From NCBI RefSeq assembly GCF_000739775.1, contig NZ_BBJH01000001.1, positions 97,029 to 161,028 of the forward strand: a DNA stretch of 64,000 nucleotides. The letters run 5' to 3'. The notes under the pieces are model-generated. The model was not told where the DNA came from and made no database searches. It worked only from the letters and a program-made list of their open reading frames with translations. Both the position numbers and the translations under genes were made by a program. Below, in pieces: positions 33,210 through 42,263 of this stretch. Each line of letters begins with the position of its first letter. Position 1 is the first letter of the stretch. Source of the stretch: Paraburkholderia heleia NBRC 101817. GTDB lineage: Bacteria > Pseudomonadota > Gammaproteobacteria > Burkholderiales > Burkholderiaceae.

Positions 33210-34175
33210 ATGGATAGCGGCTTCGCAATCGACGAACGAACCCGGCTGACGAGCACGAACCAGTTCGAGCTGCTGCTCTTCCGTCTCGGCGCGGCGCCGG
33301 GCAGCGAGGTTGGCGAAGTCTTCGGCATCAACGTTTTCAAGGTACGGGAAATCCTGAGCATGCCGGCGATCACGCCGATCGCGGCGTCGTCCCCCTACGT
33401 GCTGGGCGCGGCGAACATCCGCGGCCAGGTGATGCCCGTGATCGACCTGCCGCGGCTCATGGGCTGCGAGCCGGCCACGGGCCTGAACATCCTGCTCGTG
33501 ACCGAATTCGCGCGCTCCACGCAGGGCTTCGCGCTCGAAAGCGTGGACGAGATCGTGCGGCTCGACTGGAGCCAGGTGCTGACCGCCGACGTCACGATGG
33601 GCAACCGCGTGACGAGCATCGCGCGGCTCGAGAACGACCCCGAGAGCAAGAAGCTCGTGCAGGTAGTGGACGTGGAGCAGGTGTTGCGCGACGTGTTCCC
33701 GGCGCAGCACGGCGCGGTCGTGCCGGAAGACGTGGGCGAGCCCGCGATGATTCCGCCGGGCGCGAAAGTGCTGGCCGCCGACGACTCGGGTTTCGCGCGC
33801 GAGCTGATCGGCCAGAGCCTCAAGGCGCTCGGCGTGGAATACACGATGGCGAAGACGGGCCTCGAAGCGTGGAAGCAGCTAGACGAGATTGCGGCAAAAG
33901 CGGAACGCGACGGCGTGCGCGCGAAGGATCGCATTGCGCTCGTGCTGACCGACCTCGAGATGCCGGAGATGGACGGCTTCACGCTGACGCGCAAGATCAA
34001 GGCGGACCCGCGCACCGTGGATATTCCCGTGGTGATTCATTCGTCGCTCACGGGCACCGCGAATGAAGCGCACGTGAAGAATGCAGGCGCCAGCGGCTAT
34101 GTGGCGAAATTCGCCGCTGGCGACCTCGCGGGTGCGATTCGCAGCGCGCTCGCCGGCAAGCCTGTTTACGCCTGA
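33210..34175 (+). CDS. cheV: Chemotaxis coupling protein CheV
   Basis: 321 aa. The ATG at 33210 gives the canonical N-terminus; an earlier frame start at 33153 is not needed. A CheW-like domain (about 20-170) includes INVFKVREIL and ANIRGQVMPVIDL. A receiver domain (about 190-315) follows with AADDSG, the phospho-acceptor in LTDLEMP, HSSLTG and VAKFAAG. CheV links receptors to CheA and tunes adaptation. No other che genes are in the window. Confidence 0.92.
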   Translation: MDSGFAIDERTRLTSTNQFELLLFRLGAAPGSEVGEVFGINVFKVREILSMPAITPIAASSPYVLGAANIRGQVMPVIDLPRLMGCEPATGLNILLVTEFARSTQGFALESVDEIVRLDWSQVLTADVTMGNRVTSIARLENDPESKKLVQVVDVEQVLRDVFPAQHGAVVPEDVGEPAMIPPGAKVLAADDSGFARELIGQSLKALGVEYTMAKTGLEAWKQLDEIAAKAERDGVRAKDRIALVLTDLEMPEMDGFTLTRKIKADPRTVDIPVVIHSSLTGTANEAHVKNAGASGYVAKFAAGDLAGAIRSALAGKPVYA

Positions 34176-34193
34176 TTTCGTGAGCCGATGAGG

Positions 34194-34982
34194 TCACTGG
34201 CGCGCGAACAGGCGCCCCAACTGCGGCTCGCTATCGTGCATCCCCGCGAGCCGCAGCGCGTGCCACGCCATCGCGTAGTTGCTCGACAGCACCGGCTTGC
34301 CGGTCTGCGCTTCGAGCCGAGGCACGAGCGCGGCCACGCGCAGGCTGGTGCACGACACGAACACCGCATCGGCATCGTCGTGGCGCGCCAGTGTGTCTAT
34401 CGCGCGGCGAATCGAACTCGCATCGATGCGCGCCACCTCGTTGTCGTCCGCATGCTCGAACGAAGCCATGCGCGTGACGGCCACGCCGCGCGCCTCGATG
34501 TAATCGCGCATGAAGTCGTTGATGGTGCGCACATAGGGCGTCAGCAGCGCCACACGGCGCACGTCGAGCGCCTTTAGCGCGGCGAGCGCGGCCGTGATCG
34601 GCGTGGTGCAGGCAATGTCAGGCCGGACCTCGCGGATGCGCGCCGCGACCTTTTCTTCGCCTATCACCATCGAAGCCGACGTGCAGCCGAACGCCACCAC
34701 GTCGAGGCGCTCGCCGGGCAGCATCAGGCTCACCGCGGGGGCGATGCGCGCCTCGATTTCTGCGAGGCGAGGCGGCGTGATGTCCGGCGAATTCTCGAGC
34801 CGGCTCTCGTAGAACGCCACGCCCGGCTGGCGCAGCAGATCGCGCCACTCGTATTCGATGGTGTGATCGGTGGCCAGCACGACGAGGCCGATCGCGGCGC
34901 GGCGGGCAATGCCGCCGTCGAGCGCGAAGTCGAGTTTGGTGTAGGCATCCTCGTGATTTTGCGGCGCTGCGGCAGATATCAT
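34194..34982 (-). CDS. Asp/Glu racemase family protein (maleate isomerase-like)
   Basis: 262 aa from the ATG at 34982, which overlaps the dadA stop as ATGA. Two catalytic Cys are present, in FGCTSAS (about residue 100) and VSCTSLR (about 215), as in Asp/Glu/hydantoin racemases and maleate cis-trans isomerases. It could interconvert amino acid enantiomers, or act on the keto or unsaturated acid formed downstream. Coupling to dadA suggests that it feeds substrate to the dehydrogenase or works on its product. Confidence 0.82.
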   Translation of the reverse strand: MISAAAPQNHEDAYTKLDFALDGGIARRAAIGLVVLATDHTIEYEWRDLLRQPGVAFYESRLENSPDITPPRLAEIEARIAPAVSLMLPGERLDVVAFGCTSASMVIGEEKVAARIREVRPDIACTTPITAALAALKALDVRRVALLTPYVRTINDFMRDYIEARGVAVTRMASFEHADDNEVARIDASSIRRAIDTLARHDDADAVFVSCTSLRVAALVPRLEAQTGKPVLSSNYAMAWHALRLAGMHDSEPQLGRLFARQ

Positions 34983-36223
34983 TTCAGCGTCAATCCCGTC
35001 ATGTCGAGTTCGGGCTCGCGCCCGGCCATGATGTCGGCGAGCAGTTTTGCCGTGCCGCACGACATGGTCCAGCCCATGTGTCCGTGACCCGTGTTCAGAA
35101 AGAGGTTGCGATGGCGCGTGCGGCCGATCAGCGGGGTCCCTTCGGGCGTCATCGGCCGCAGCCCGGCCCAGTGCGCCGGCTGCGTGTAATCGGCGCCTTG
35201 CGGAAAGAGTTCGCGCGCCGAGCGCATCATGGAAGTGAAATCGGCGGGCGTGTGGCGCGTGTCGTAGCCCGCGAAATCCGCGGTGGCCGTGAAGCGCAGG
35301 CGCGCGCCAAACCGCGCCCATGCCACAAGGTGATTCTCGTCCACGCCGCCCATCTCGGGCGGGCGGTGTGCAGGCCCGCAGGGGAAGGTGGCCGAATAGC
35401 CCTTCACAGGGTAGACCGCGATGCGGTAGCCGAGTGGCCGCGCGAGGATCGGCGACCAGGAGCCGAGCGCGAGCACGTAGTCGTCGCCCTGGATCACGCC
35501 GGCGCTCGTGCGTACGCCGGCAATGCGATCGCCGGCGGCTTCGATGGCCTCGATAGGTGCATCGAACACGAAGCGCACGCCCATACGTTCGCAAACCTCT
35601 TTGAGCCCGCGCGTGAAGCGGTGCGCGTCGCCACTTGCGTCGCTCGGGCAGTAGATCGCGCCCGCAATGCGTTCGCGCGCGTGGGCGAGCGCGGGCTCGC
35701 GTACCGCGACCGCGGCGGCGTCGAGCGTTTCGAGCGGCAGTCCGTTTTCGACGAGGATCGACATGTGGGCGCGCCCGCGCTCGAACGAGGCCGCGTCGCG
35801 ATAGAGATAGAGCAGGCCGCGGCTGATGAGATCGTATTCGAGCTGCTCGCGCGCTGTGACCTCCTGCAGTTGATGCTGCGCATAGCGGCACAGCCTCACC
35901 TTGCGCGAGGTGTTCTCGCGCGAGCGCGCCTCGGTGCAGTTGAGCAGGAATTGCGCGCACCATGCCCACATGTGCGGATCGGCCTTCAGGCGCAGGTGCA
36001 GCGCCTGGCCTTCGACGAACAGCGATTTGAGCAGGATTTTCGGCGCGCGGGGCGACGCCCACGTGTACGAGTGGCCCGGCGCGACGAGCCCGGCGTTGGC
36101 GAAACTGGTTTCGAGCGCAACGCCAGCGCGTCGCTCGATAACGCTCACGTCGCGGCCGTCGCGCGCGAGGTAATACGCGCTCGTGACGCCCGCTATGCCG
36201 CCGCCCAGTACGATGGTCTTCAT
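34979..36223 (-). CDS. dadA: D-amino acid dehydrogenase
   Basis: 414 aa FAD enzyme of the DadA family; it oxidises D-amino acids to 2-oxo acids, passing electrons to the respiratory chain. The FAD fold GGGIAGVTSAYYLARDG is at residues 8-24, and the C-terminal block has GLRPMTPEGTPLIG and NTGHGHMGWTMSCGTA. It is divergent from the liv-type ABC operon across 274 bp. The grouping with a racemase and an amino acid importer suggests utilisation of one imported D- or racemic amino acid. TGTATACA lies 18 bp upstream of its start. Confidence 0.88.
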   Translation of the reverse strand: MKTIVLGGGIAGVTSAYYLARDGRDVSVIERRAGVALETSFANAGLVAPGHSYTWASPRAPKILLKSLFVEGQALHLRLKADPHMWAWCAQFLLNCTEARSRENTSRKVRLCRYAQHQLQEVTAREQLEYDLISRGLLYLYRDAASFERGRAHMSILVENGLPLETLDAAAVAVREPALAHARERIAGAIYCPSDASGDAHRFTRGLKEVCERMGVRFVFDAPIEAIEAAGDRIAGVRTSAGVIQGDDYVLALGSWSPILARPLGYRIAVYPVKGYSATFPCGPAHRPPEMGGVDENHLVAWARFGARLRFTATADFAGYDTRHTPADFTSMMRSARELFPQGADYTQPAHWAGLRPMTPEGTPLIGRTRHRNLFLNTGHGHMGWTMSCGTAKLLADIMAGREPELDMTGLTLK

Positions 36224-36240
36224 TCGCGCCCCTCCGTGCG

Positions 36241-36297
36241 TGTATACAAACTACCTTCACGCGGCCACGAGCGCACGCAATTTGTATTCGCGCATAC
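36241..36297. promoter_or_regulatory. Paired GTAT/ATAC inverted repeats in the dadA-liv gap
   Basis: TGTATACA (36241-36248) is a perfect palindrome just upstream of dadA. GTAT-TCGCGC-ATAC (36284-36297) repeats the same half-sites with a six-base spacer. They lie in the shared divergent region and may be operators for one regulator. Confidence 0.4.
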
Positions 36298-36330
36298 CCT
36301 ATGGCAGTTAAACGGTGGCATGCATCTATC

Positions 36331-36435
36331 ATGAATAGGTCGTTATGCGCCGCTACCCCATGCAAGCTGCGCGCCATGAGCGAGCAGGACCTGCAGGGCA
36401 TCGCACTGGACGAATTATTTCGTTTCGCTAACTGA
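36331..36435 (+). CDS. Possible short ORF (34 codons) before the liv operon
   Basis: An ATG-to-TGA frame encodes 34 aa, including SEQDLQGIALDELFRFAN. It lies in the 274-bp divergent gap and has no obvious ribosome site. It may be a leader, a remnant of a regulator gene, or chance. Confidence 0.25.
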   Translation: MNRSLCAATPCKLRAMSEQDLQGIALDELFRFAN

Positions 36436-36497
36436 CCGCGCGGGCTCGCCTGCGTTGCAGCATCGCCCGGTCGGGTCCACGCTCAGGAGCCGCTCAC

Positions 36498-37664
36498 ATG
36501 AATCCTCAGAACAATGGCACGCTGCACGCAACTCTCGCGTTCATGCTCTTTTCGCTTGCCGCGCTGGCACCCGGACTCGCCCAGGCAGAGACCATCAAGA
36601 TCGGCGTGCCGGTGCCGCTCTCGGGCAGCAGCGCCGCAGCGGGCACGGATATCCTGAACGGCGCAAAACTCGCGGCTGCGAAGATCAACGCGGCGGGTGG
36701 CGTGCTCGGCAAGCCAATCGAACTCGTGCCCGAGGACGACGCGTGCGACGCGCAAACGGCGGTTCAGGCCGCACAGAAACTCGTGGACGCGGGCGTGGTC
36801 GCCGTGGCGGGCGGCTACTGCTCGAGCGCGGCATTGCCCGAGCTGACCGCCTTCCACCGCGCCGGTATTCCCTACGTGCTTGACGCCTCGACCAATCCGA
36901 AGCTCACGGAAATGGGCTACGACAACGTGTTCCGCACGATTGGCCGCGACGACGAGCAAGGGCCTTTCGCGGCCAGCTTCATCAAGAATTCGCTGCACGC
37001 AAAGCGCGCGGCGGTGATCGACGACAACACGACCTATGCCAAGGGTCTCGCGCAGAACACCGTGGAATCGCTCAAGAAAATGGGCGTGGACGTGATCTAC
37101 GCCGACTCGATCACGCCGGGCCAGATGGATTATTCGCCTACGCTCACCAAGGTTGCCTCGCTCAAGCCGGACGTGATCTATTACACCGGTTATTTCTCCG
37201 AGGCGGGTCTGCTCGTGAAGGAAGCGCGCCAGGTGGGCCTGAAGATGACCTTCATGGGCGGCGACGGCACCAATGACCCCACGCTCATGAAGACGGCGGG
37301 GCCGGCCGCCGACGGCATGATCATCACGACCGCGCCGCTCGCACAGTTCCTTCCTGGCGCGCACGACTACCTCGATCAGTACAACAAGAGCTATGGCCAG
37401 GGCCCGGGGCCGTACTCGGTGTACGAGTACGACGCCGTGGGCGTGACCGCCAAGGCCATCGCCGACGGCAAGTCGGCCAAGCCCGCGGACATCAGCGCCG
37501 CGCTGCACAAGATCACGAACTACCCGGGCGCCACGGGGACGATCGGCTTCAATCCGAAAGGCGACCGCAGCCGTGCCGTGTACATCACGGTCGTCGTGCA
37601 CAACGATCAGTTCGAGCCTTACCAGCGCCAGGATGCGAGCGGCAAGTGGGTGGCAATGAAGTAA
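36498..37664 (+). CDS. Branched-chain-type amino acid ABC transporter binding protein
   Basis: 388 aa periplasmic receptor of the LivJ class. A signal peptide (about residues 10-30, cleavage after AQA) precedes IKIGVPVPLSGSSAAAGTDI. The Ser/Gly-rich pocket GGYCSSAALPE near residue 108 and LDASTNPKLTE follow. The family binds Leu/Ile/Val but also aromatic and D-amino acids, and the neighbouring dadA makes a D-amino acid plausible. First gene of a four-gene operon. Confidence 0.9.
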   Translation: MNPQNNGTLHATLAFMLFSLAALAPGLAQAETIKIGVPVPLSGSSAAAGTDILNGAKLAAAKINAAGGVLGKPIELVPEDDACDAQTAVQAAQKLVDAGVVAVAGGYCSSAALPELTAFHRAGIPYVLDASTNPKLTEMGYDNVFRTIGRDDEQGPFAASFIKNSLHAKRAAVIDDNTTYAKGLAQNTVESLKKMGVDVIYADSITPGQMDYSPTLTKVASLKPDVIYYTGYFSEAGLLVKEARQVGLKMTFMGGDGTNDPTLMKTAGPAADGMIITTAPLAQFLPGAHDYLDQYNKSYGQGPGPYSVYEYDAVGVTAKAIADGKSAKPADISAALHKITNYPGATGTIGFNPKGDRSRAVYITVVVHNDQFEPYQRQDASGKWVAMK

Positions 37665-37680
37665 GCGCGCCGGGCTGCTC

Positions 37681-38580
37681 ATGAGCACCTTTTTCCAGTT
37701 CGTCATCGAGGGGCTGACGATCGGCTCGTTCTACGCGCTCGTCGCCCTCGGCTACACGATGGTCTACGGCATCATCCGGCTCATCAACTTCGCACACGGG
37801 GATCTCTTCATGGTGGGCGCGTTCGTGGGCTGGAGCGCGCTTTCCGCACTCGCGGCCGCTCGCCTGCCGCTCGCGCTCGCGCTGTTCCTCGCCTTCGCGG
37901 CGGCCATGTTCGCGACCGGCGTGCTCGGCGTGGCGATTGCGCGCGTGGCCTACCAGCCGTTGCTGCGCGCGCCGCGCCTGTCCATTCTCATTACGGCGCT
38001 AGCCGTATCGCTGTTGCTCGAGAATGGCGTGCTGATCGCCTACGGCGCGGGCTTTCGCACCTACCCGCACCTGCTCACGCATACCGGCTTCGAGATTGCG
38101 CAAGTGCACATCACGTTTGCGCAGATCGGCATAATCGCGTCCAGCTTCGCACTGATGGTCGCGTTGTATTTGTTCGTACACCATACATTCGTCGGCACGG
38201 CCATGCGCGCGCTCGCCATCGACCAGGACGCGGCGCGGCTCATGGGCATCGACGTCGAGCGGCTCATCCAGCTCACGTTTTTCATCGGCTCGTCGCTCGC
38301 CGCGGTCGCCGGCGTGATGGAAGGGCTCTTCTACACACAGATCAACTTTTTCATGGGCTTCGTGCTCGGGCTGCGGGCGTTCACGGCGGCAGTGCTCGGC
38401 GGCATCGGCAATATTCCGGGGGCGATGGTGGGCGGTGTCCTGATCGGCCTGCTGGAGGCGTTCGGCGCGGGCTACGTGTCGTCCCAATGGACCGACGTGT
38501 TCGTGTTCGGCGTGCTGATCGCCGTGCTCGTGGTCAAGCCCACCGGGCTGTTCGGCGAACGCGTGGTCGAGAGGATGTGA
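37681..38580 (+). CDS. livH: Branched-chain-type amino acid ABC permease, LivH-like
   Basis: 299 aa membrane permease. The early motif LGYTMVYGIIRLINFAHGDL and the EAA-like loop RALAIDQDAARLMGIDVE near residue 180 are typical of LivH. Hydrophobic segments are spread along the chain. It lies 16 bp after the binding protein and 3 bp before the LivM-LivG fusion. Confidence 0.92.
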   Translation: MSTFFQFVIEGLTIGSFYALVALGYTMVYGIIRLINFAHGDLFMVGAFVGWSALSALAAARLPLALALFLAFAAAMFATGVLGVAIARVAYQPLLRAPRLSILITALAVSLLLENGVLIAYGAGFRTYPHLLTHTGFEIAQVHITFAQIGIIASSFALMVALYLFVHHTFVGTAMRALAIDQDAARLMGIDVERLIQLTFFIGSSLAAVAGVMEGLFYTQINFFMGFVLGLRAFTAAVLGGIGNIPGAMVGGVLIGLLEAFGAGYVSSQWTDVFVFGVLIAVLVVKPTGLFGERVVERM

Positions 38581-38583
38581 GAC

Positions 38584-40443
38584 ATGCGTGCGCGGGCCAC
38601 GGACACCTCATGGGTCGTTTCCGGCGTGCTGATCGCGTTGGCGATCGCGCTGCCCCAGTTCGCGAGCGGCTATATCGTCGACGTCGGGCTGACCATCATC
38701 ACCTACGCGATTCTGGGCCTCGGGTTGAATGTCGTCGTGGGCTATGCCGGGTTGCTCGACCTCGGCTACGCGGCGTTTTTCGCCATTGGCGCCTATACCA
38801 CAGCGCTGCTCGAAACGCTGCTGCACTTCTCGTTCTGGGCGACGCTGCCGTTCAGCCTCGCCTTTGCCGGGGCTTCCGGCGTCGTGATCGGCTATCCCAC
38901 GTTGCGCCTGCGCAGCGACTATCTCGCCATCGTCACGCTCGGCTTCGGCGAGATCACGCGCATCGTCGCCACCAATCTCGACATTACCGGCGGCCCGAAC
39001 GGCATCTACGGCATCGAGCCGCCGAGCCTGTTCGGCTTCGAATTCAGCTCGCCGCGCTCGGTGTATGTGCTGGGCATGGCGTTCTTCATCGTCGTACTGG
39101 TGTTCGCCGTGCGGCTCGGACGCTCGCGCCTCGGGCGCGCGTGGACCAGCATCCGCGAGGACGAAGCCGCCGCCGAGGCGGTCGGGGTCGCGACCTTGCG
39201 CGTGAAGATGCTCGCCTACGTGATCGGCGCGCTGATCGGCGGCCTCGCGGGCAGTCTCTTCGCCGCGCGCTTCGGCACGATCGACCCCACGGCATTCACG
39301 TATCTGCAGTCGGTGACGATCCTCATCGTCGTCGTGATGGGCGGACGCGGCAGCATTCCCGGCGTGATCCTCGGCGCGCTGATCGTCGCGGGGCTGCCGG
39401 AAATGCTGCGCTTTTTGAACCTGTGGCGCATTTTCGGCTTTGCCGTCGCGCTCGTCGTGCTCATGTTGCTGCGCCCGCAGGGACTGTGGCCCGCGCGCGT
39501 GCGGCGCGCCGCGCCGCGGCCCGAGGAAGAGACGGTGGCGCACGAAGCGGAAGCAGCGGAAGCGGCGGGCAAGCAAAGCGAGGCGGCTGTCTCGCTCGCC
39601 GATAGCGGCGGCCTCGAAGCCGCCGCCGCGCGCGAAACCCTGCTCGAAGTGCATGACCTCGAGCGCCGCTTTGGCGGCGTGCGCGCGGTCGGCGGCATCA
39701 CGTTCCAGGTGCGCAGCGGCGAGATTCTCGCGTTGATCGGCCCGAACGGCGCGGGCAAGACCACAGTGTTCAACTGCCTGACGGGCGTGATCCGCCCGAG
39801 CGGCGGCCGCCTCGTCTGGCGCGGCGAGCCGCTTGGCGGCGGCGCGCCCCATCGCAACGTGCATCGCGGCATCGCGCGCACGTTTCAGGGCATCCGTCTG
39901 TTCAACCATATGAGCGCGTTCGAGAACGTGCTGATCGGCATGGATCACCGGCTGCACACCACCCTCGTGGCCGAGCTGGCGGGCACGCGCGCCGCGCGCG
40001 CCGAAGCGGCCGGGCACGGCGCGCTCGGTCAGCGCTGGCTCGACCTCGTGGGGCTCGGCGCGCGCGCGAGCGAATATGCCTCGGACCTGCCGTACGGCGA
40101 TCAGCGCAGGCTGGAAATCGCCCGCGCGCTGGCGAGCCAGCCACGCCTGCTGCTGCTCGACGAGCCTGCCGCCGGCATGAACCCAACCGAAAAGCACGCG
40201 TTGATGGCGCAGATCCGCCGCATCCGCGACCTGGGCGTGACGGTGCTGCTGATCGAGCACGACATGGCGCTCGTGATGGGCGTGTCCGACCGCATCATCG
40301 TGATGGATCATGGCGAGATCATTGCTCAGGGCACGCCCGTGCAGATCCAGAACGACCCCGTGGTGATCGACGCGTACCTGGGCACGGCCGAGGAAGACGA
40401 CGGACCCGACGCCACGGACGGGGAGAAGTCGCTATGGGGTTAG
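38584..40443 (+). CDS. Fused LivM permease and LivG ATPase
   Basis: 619 aa. Residues about 1-320 are the LivM-type permease (YAGLLDLGYAAFFAIGAYT, SIREDEAAAEAVGV). A linker rich in Glu and Ala (about 320-350) leads to the LivG-type ATPase. The ATPase has Walker A GPNGAGKTT near 387, the signature region LPYGDQRRLEIARAL near 505, and Walker B LLLLDEPAAGMNP. In E. coli these are two genes. The fusion is a continuous frame with no frameshift. LivF starts inside its last ten bases. Confidence 0.9.
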   Translation: MRARATDTSWVVSGVLIALAIALPQFASGYIVDVGLTIITYAILGLGLNVVVGYAGLLDLGYAAFFAIGAYTTALLETLLHFSFWATLPFSLAFAGASGVVIGYPTLRLRSDYLAIVTLGFGEITRIVATNLDITGGPNGIYGIEPPSLFGFEFSSPRSVYVLGMAFFIVVLVFAVRLGRSRLGRAWTSIREDEAAAEAVGVATLRVKMLAYVIGALIGGLAGSLFAARFGTIDPTAFTYLQSVTILIVVVMGGRGSIPGVILGALIVAGLPEMLRFLNLWRIFGFAVALVVLMLLRPQGLWPARVRRAAPRPEEETVAHEAEAAEAAGKQSEAAVSLADSGGLEAAAARETLLEVHDLERRFGGVRAVGGITFQVRSGEILALIGPNGAGKTTVFNCLTGVIRPSGGRLVWRGEPLGGGAPHRNVHRGIARTFQGIRLFNHMSAFENVLIGMDHRLHTTLVAELAGTRAARAEAAGHGALGQRWLDLVGLGARASEYASDLPYGDQRRLEIARALASQPRLLLLDEPAAGMNPTEKHALMAQIRRIRDLGVTVLLIEHDMALVMGVSDRIIVMDHGEIIAQGTPVQIQNDPVVIDAYLGTAEEDDGPDATDGEKSLWG

Positions 40444-41195
40444 ATACGGCCGGCAAACTCCTCGACGTTCGCGACCTGCGTGTGAATTACGGCAACATCG
40501 AAGCGCTGCACGGCGTTTCGCTCGATGTCGGGCCGGGCGAGATCGTCGCGCTGCTTGGGGCCAACGGCGCGGGCAAGACCACGACGCTGCGTACCGTCTC
40601 CGGGCTGCTGCGTCCGCGCGGCGGCAGCATTGCGTTCGAGGGACAGGCGCTCGTCGGGCTGCCGTCGCATCGCATCGTCGCGCTGGGGATCGGCCACGTG
40701 CCGGAAGGGCGGCGCATTTTCGGCACGTTGACGGTCGAGGAGAACCTGCGCCTGGGCGGCTACCTGTTGCGGCGCGACGCCGTCGCGCTCGACCAGGGCA
40801 TTGCTCAGGCATACGAAACGTTCAGCCGGCTGCGCGAGCGCAAGGATCAGCTCGCCGGCACGCTGAGCGGGGGCGAGCAGCAGATGCTCGCGATTGCGCG
40901 CGCGCTCATGCTCAAGCCAAAACTCGTGCTGCTCGACGAGCCCTCCATGGGGCTCGCGCCCAAACTCGTGCGCGCGATCTTCGAAGTGATCGCGCGCATC
41001 AGCCGCGCGGGCACGGCGGTGCTGCTCGTGGAGCAGAACGCGCGTCAGGCGCTGCGCATTGCGAACCGCGCCTACGTGCTCGAAGGCGGCCGCGTGGCGC
41101 TCGCGGGTTCGGCCCGCGAACTGGCCGACGACAACCGGGTGCGGGCAACGTATCTCGGCGGCAGTGCGGCGGCGCAGGAAGGCGGCGCCGTTTAG
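40434..41195 (+). CDS. livF: Branched-chain-type amino acid ABC ATPase, LivF-like
   Basis: 253 aa ATPase with Walker A GANGAGKTT near residue 43, the signature LSGGEQQMLAIARAL near 145, and Walker B LVLLDEPSMGLAP. It overlaps the LivM-LivG stop by ten bases and is the last gene of the importer. The next 168 bp hold no clear terminator, and the gene beyond runs in the opposite direction. Confidence 0.92.
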   Translation: MGLDTAGKLLDVRDLRVNYGNIEALHGVSLDVGPGEIVALLGANGAGKTTTLRTVSGLLRPRGGSIAFEGQALVGLPSHRIVALGIGHVPEGRRIFGTLTVEENLRLGGYLLRRDAVALDQGIAQAYETFSRLRERKDQLAGTLSGGEQQMLAIARALMLKPKLVLLDEPSMGLAPKLVRAIFEVIARISRAGTAVLLVEQNARQALRIANRAYVLEGGRVALAGSARELADDNRVRATYLGGSAAAQEGGAV

Positions 41196-41363
41196 CGCTG
41201 CCAGATCGGGGCGGCGGCGCGGGTCGAAGACCGCGAATGCGACCCGGAGCGCCGCTGTTGCTCAGTGAAATGCGCGATTCGCGCGAGGCCTCGGGCGGCG
41301 GGTTGCCGCTGCCGCACGACCGGCGTTCGCGGCAGATTCGCGATTTCCTGCCTGCGGCGCGCG

Positions 41364-42263
41364 TCACATCTGCTTGAACAGGTGCGCGTACTGGCGGCTC
41401 ACGTCGAGCGCGCCAGCGTGCCCGCGCAGCCTCAACGTCATCTTCCCGATCGCGCTGACCGAGGCGCATTCCACCTGGTCCACGTTGACCACCGTACCGC
41501 GGTGAACCTGCCAGAAGCGCGCCGGGTCCAGTTGCGCGCATAGCTCCCGCAGGCTCGTGCGGATCAGCAGTTCGCCGCTGCGCGTCGTGACCACGACATA
41601 TTTGTCGGCGGCTTCGAAGTACAACACATCTTCCACCGGCACCATGCGGATGTCGTTGCCGCTGGACGCGCGCAGATATCGCAGCGGCGCGGCGCGCGGT
41701 GCGCTATCCGCATTGCCCGCACGCGCACCGGCACGCGCTTCGCGAACGTCCTGGGTGATCGTTTCCAGCTGGCGCAGCACGCGCTGCAGCTCTGCCTGCA
41801 TTTGCGGCGGCCCGGCGTCGTTCGCCGCCGACCGCGCGAGCCGTGCGCGCAGGCGCTCCACCGTGCGGGCGAGCCGGGGGGGTTCCACGGGTTTGAGCAG
41901 ATAGTCGATGGCGGCGGCCTCGAAGGCTTCGAGCGCGTAGGCGTCGTAGGCGGTCACGAACACGATCTGCGGCGGCGCGGCGAGATTCGCGCAGGCGCGC
42001 GCGACATCGAGGCCGGTCGCGCCGGGCATGGCGATGTCGAGGAACGCGACATCGGGCGCCAGCGCGCCGATGCGCTCGATGGCTTCGTGGCCGTTGCCGG
42101 CCGTCGCCACGATGTGCAATTGCGGCCACACGGCAGCGAGTTCGCGCGTAAGCGCGGCGGCGATCAGCGGCTCGTCCTCGGCGATCAGCGCGGTCGGGGC
42201 GTCGGGCGAGCGCAGCGAGGCGTCGCCGTGTTGCGCCGTATCGGCAGGCGTGTGGCGTCTCAT
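41364..42263 (-). CDS. LytTR-family response regulator
   Basis: 299 aa. The receiver domain (about 24-140) has the acidic pair at AEDEP, phospho-acceptor Asp76 in FLDIAMP, and the Lys of LLKPVE. A linker predicted as helical leads to the LytTR DNA-binding domain (about 190-299; FEAADKYVVV, FWQVHRGTVVN). It is encoded directly after its kinase with a four-base overlap. Confidence 0.92.
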   Translation of the reverse strand: MRRHTPADTAQHGDASLRSPDAPTALIAEDEPLIAAALTRELAAVWPQLHIVATAGNGHEAIERIGALAPDVAFLDIAMPGATGLDVARACANLAAPPQIVFVTAYDAYALEAFEAAAIDYLLKPVEPPRLARTVERLRARLARSAANDAGPPQMQAELQRVLRQLETITQDVREARAGARAGNADSAPRAAPLRYLRASSGNDIRMVPVEDVLYFEAADKYVVVTTRSGELLIRTSLRELCAQLDPARFWQVHRGTVVNVDQVECASVSAIGKMTLRLRGHAGALDVSRQYAHLFKQM

